NCBI GenBank assembly: GCA_033720735.1
Contig: JAWWBX010000082.1
Span: forward strand, 1 to 15,311
Source of the DNA: B8-G4 sp033720735
GTDB lineage: Bacteria > Bacteroidota > Bacteroidia > Chitinophagales > Saprospiraceae
Direction: 5' to 3'
Length of the DNA: 15,311 bases
The position numbers were made by a program, and so were the translations under genes. Numbering within the stretch: the first letter of the stretch is position 1; each line of letters starts with the position of its first letter. The notes under the pieces were generated by a model. The model was not told where the DNA came from, made no database searches, and was given only the letters and a program-made list of their open reading frames with translations. Positions 14,457 through 15,311 of the stretch are shown here, in pieces.

Positions 14457-15311
14457 CTAGCTGTCTGCCTTGATCCAAAGATTTTCGCATGTAGTGCAAT
14501 GCTCTTTCCGGTTGCGCTCAAAGGTGATGTCGAGCCGGCCGAGCCGCATGCCGCCCCAGCCGGCCTGATTGATGTAAATGGGTTTACCGTCGCGGTTGGC
14601 GACCACTTCTGGCGCGTCAAGGAACGTGTGCGTGTGCCCGCCGATGATCAGGTCAATGTCCCGGGTCTGCCCGGCAAGAGCCACATCGGAAATCTTGTCG
14701 CCGCGATAACGGTAGCCCAGGTGGGAAAGACAGATCACATAATCACATTTTTCATCATGCCGCAGGATCCCCGCCGTGGTTTGCGCGGCTTGCACGGGGT
14801 CGAGATAACGCGTTGCCCCGTAGAGTGCCTCAGGAACGAGCCCCCGCAATTCAATGCCGACCCCCAGCACACCGATCCGAACACCCCCGCGCCGGTAGAT
14901 CCGGTACGGATGCGTCTTGCCTGACATCGGCGTGTCAGACATGTCGTAGTTGCTGATGACCATATCGAAGGAGGCGTGCGGCATCTGCCTCGCCAGTCCG
15001 TCTACCCCGGCATCAAAGTCGTGGTTGCCGATCGTCGCCGCATCATACTGCATCGCTGACATCAGCTTGAACTCAAGCTCGCCACCGAAATAGTTGAAAT
15101 ACGGTGTCCCCTGGAAGATATCTCCGGCATCGAACAGCAGCACGTGCTCTTCGTCACGGCGAATGCGCTCGATCAATGCCGCCCGCCGTGCCGCACCACC
15201 CAGCCCTTGTCGCCGCGACCCGTCCATCGGGAACGGTTCGATCCGGCTGTGTACATCGTTGGTATGCAAGATCGTGAGGCGTGTCAACGACGCCTTGTCC
15301 AGCGCAGCCAA
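14457..15311 (-). CDS. Metallophosphoesterase, 5'-nucleotidase (UshA N-domain) family, 5' end cut
   Basis: At least 284 residues of a calcineurin-like metallophosphoesterase of the 5'-nucleotidase/UshA family, which removes phosphate from nucleotides or related esters. Dimetal motifs in order: ILHTNDVHSR (Asp19, His21), FDAGD (Asp64), GNHDFD (Asn96, His97), LSHLG (His197) and GGHTHTF (His226, His228), numbering from the first visible codon. That codon is a TTG at the very window edge (15311); family members usually carry an export signal before this point, so the true start is probably outside. The protein ends shortly after the catalytic domain, without the substrate-binding 5'-nucleotidase C-terminal domain. 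In many Bacteroidota that domain is a separate neighbouring gene, and it may lie just beyond 15311 (inference). A terminator-like hairpin separates it from dnaA. The fold and metal site are certain; the substrate is not. Confidence 0.9.
   Translation of the reverse strand: MAALDKASLTRLTILHTNDVHSRIEPFPMDGSRRQGLGGAARRAALIERIRRDEEHVLLFDAGDIFQGTPYFNYFGGELEFKLMSAMQYDAATIGNHDFDAGVDGLARQMPHASFDMVISNYDMSDTPMSGKTHPYRIYRRGGVRIGVLGVGIELRGLVPEALYGATRYLDPVQAAQTTAGILRHDEKCDYVICLSHLGYRYRGDKISDVALAGQTRDIDLIIGGHTHTFLDAPEVVANRDGKPIYINQAGWGGMRLGRLDITFERNRKEHCTTCENLWIKADS

Overview
The window looks like chromosomal DNA from a GC-rich member of the Bacteroidota, most likely a Saprospiria/Lewinella-like bacterium. 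The support is: a DnaA with Bacteroidota-style sequence, a secreted endonuclease I ending in what looks like a degenerate type IX secretion sorting domain, a dnaA promoter that fits the Bacteroidota consensus (TTTG, 21-nt spacer, TAnnTTTG-like), very few Shine-Dalgarno sequences, and a short-form CHAT protein of a kind common in that group. The lineage is inferred from family recognition; no search was run.

Layout. 1-670 (-): N-terminal half of an MFS transporter that runs off the left edge, 8 nt downstream of 679-2196 (-), an exported M20-type metallopeptidase homologue; the two form an operon. 2323-7099 (+): a three-gene cluster of a membrane-anchored CHAT (caspase-like) protein, a secreted coiled-coil/TPR protein and a four-TM class III nucleotidyl cyclase. 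10088-7129 (-): a FAD/NAD(P) oxidoreductase and a polytopic membrane 4Fe-4S protein overlapping by 4 nt (ATGA). Divergent from that pair, 10293-11603 (+) is a DoxX-like membrane protein with a lipocalin-like C-terminal part, followed by 11651-12724 (+), an exported endonuclease I. 14156-12726 (-) is full-length dnaA, ending one base from the endonuclease stop. A 300-nt AT-rich gap with a likely dnaA promoter and an AT-rich terminator separates it from 14457-15311 (-), a calcineurin-like metallophosphoesterase of the 5'-nucleotidase family, cut by the right edge. No rRNA, tRNA, CRISPR array, insertion sequence or integrase was seen.

The most interesting part is 2323-7099. The CHAT domain should lie in the cytoplasm, followed by one TM helix and an extracytoplasmic carboxypeptidase-regulatory-like beta domain. 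The next gene encodes an exported protein that begins with a beta domain and continues into a coiled coil and about a dozen kinesin-light-chain-style TPRs. The third encodes a membrane cyclase. Read together, this suggests a transmembrane version of the TPR-regulated CHAT protease idea, with an outside TPR sensor, an inside protease and a second-messenger arm. This is a hypothesis from domain order and neighbourhood. The redox cluster (oxidoreductase, membrane ferredoxin protein, divergent DoxX-like protein) is a second coherent module, probably membrane electron transfer with unknown partners.
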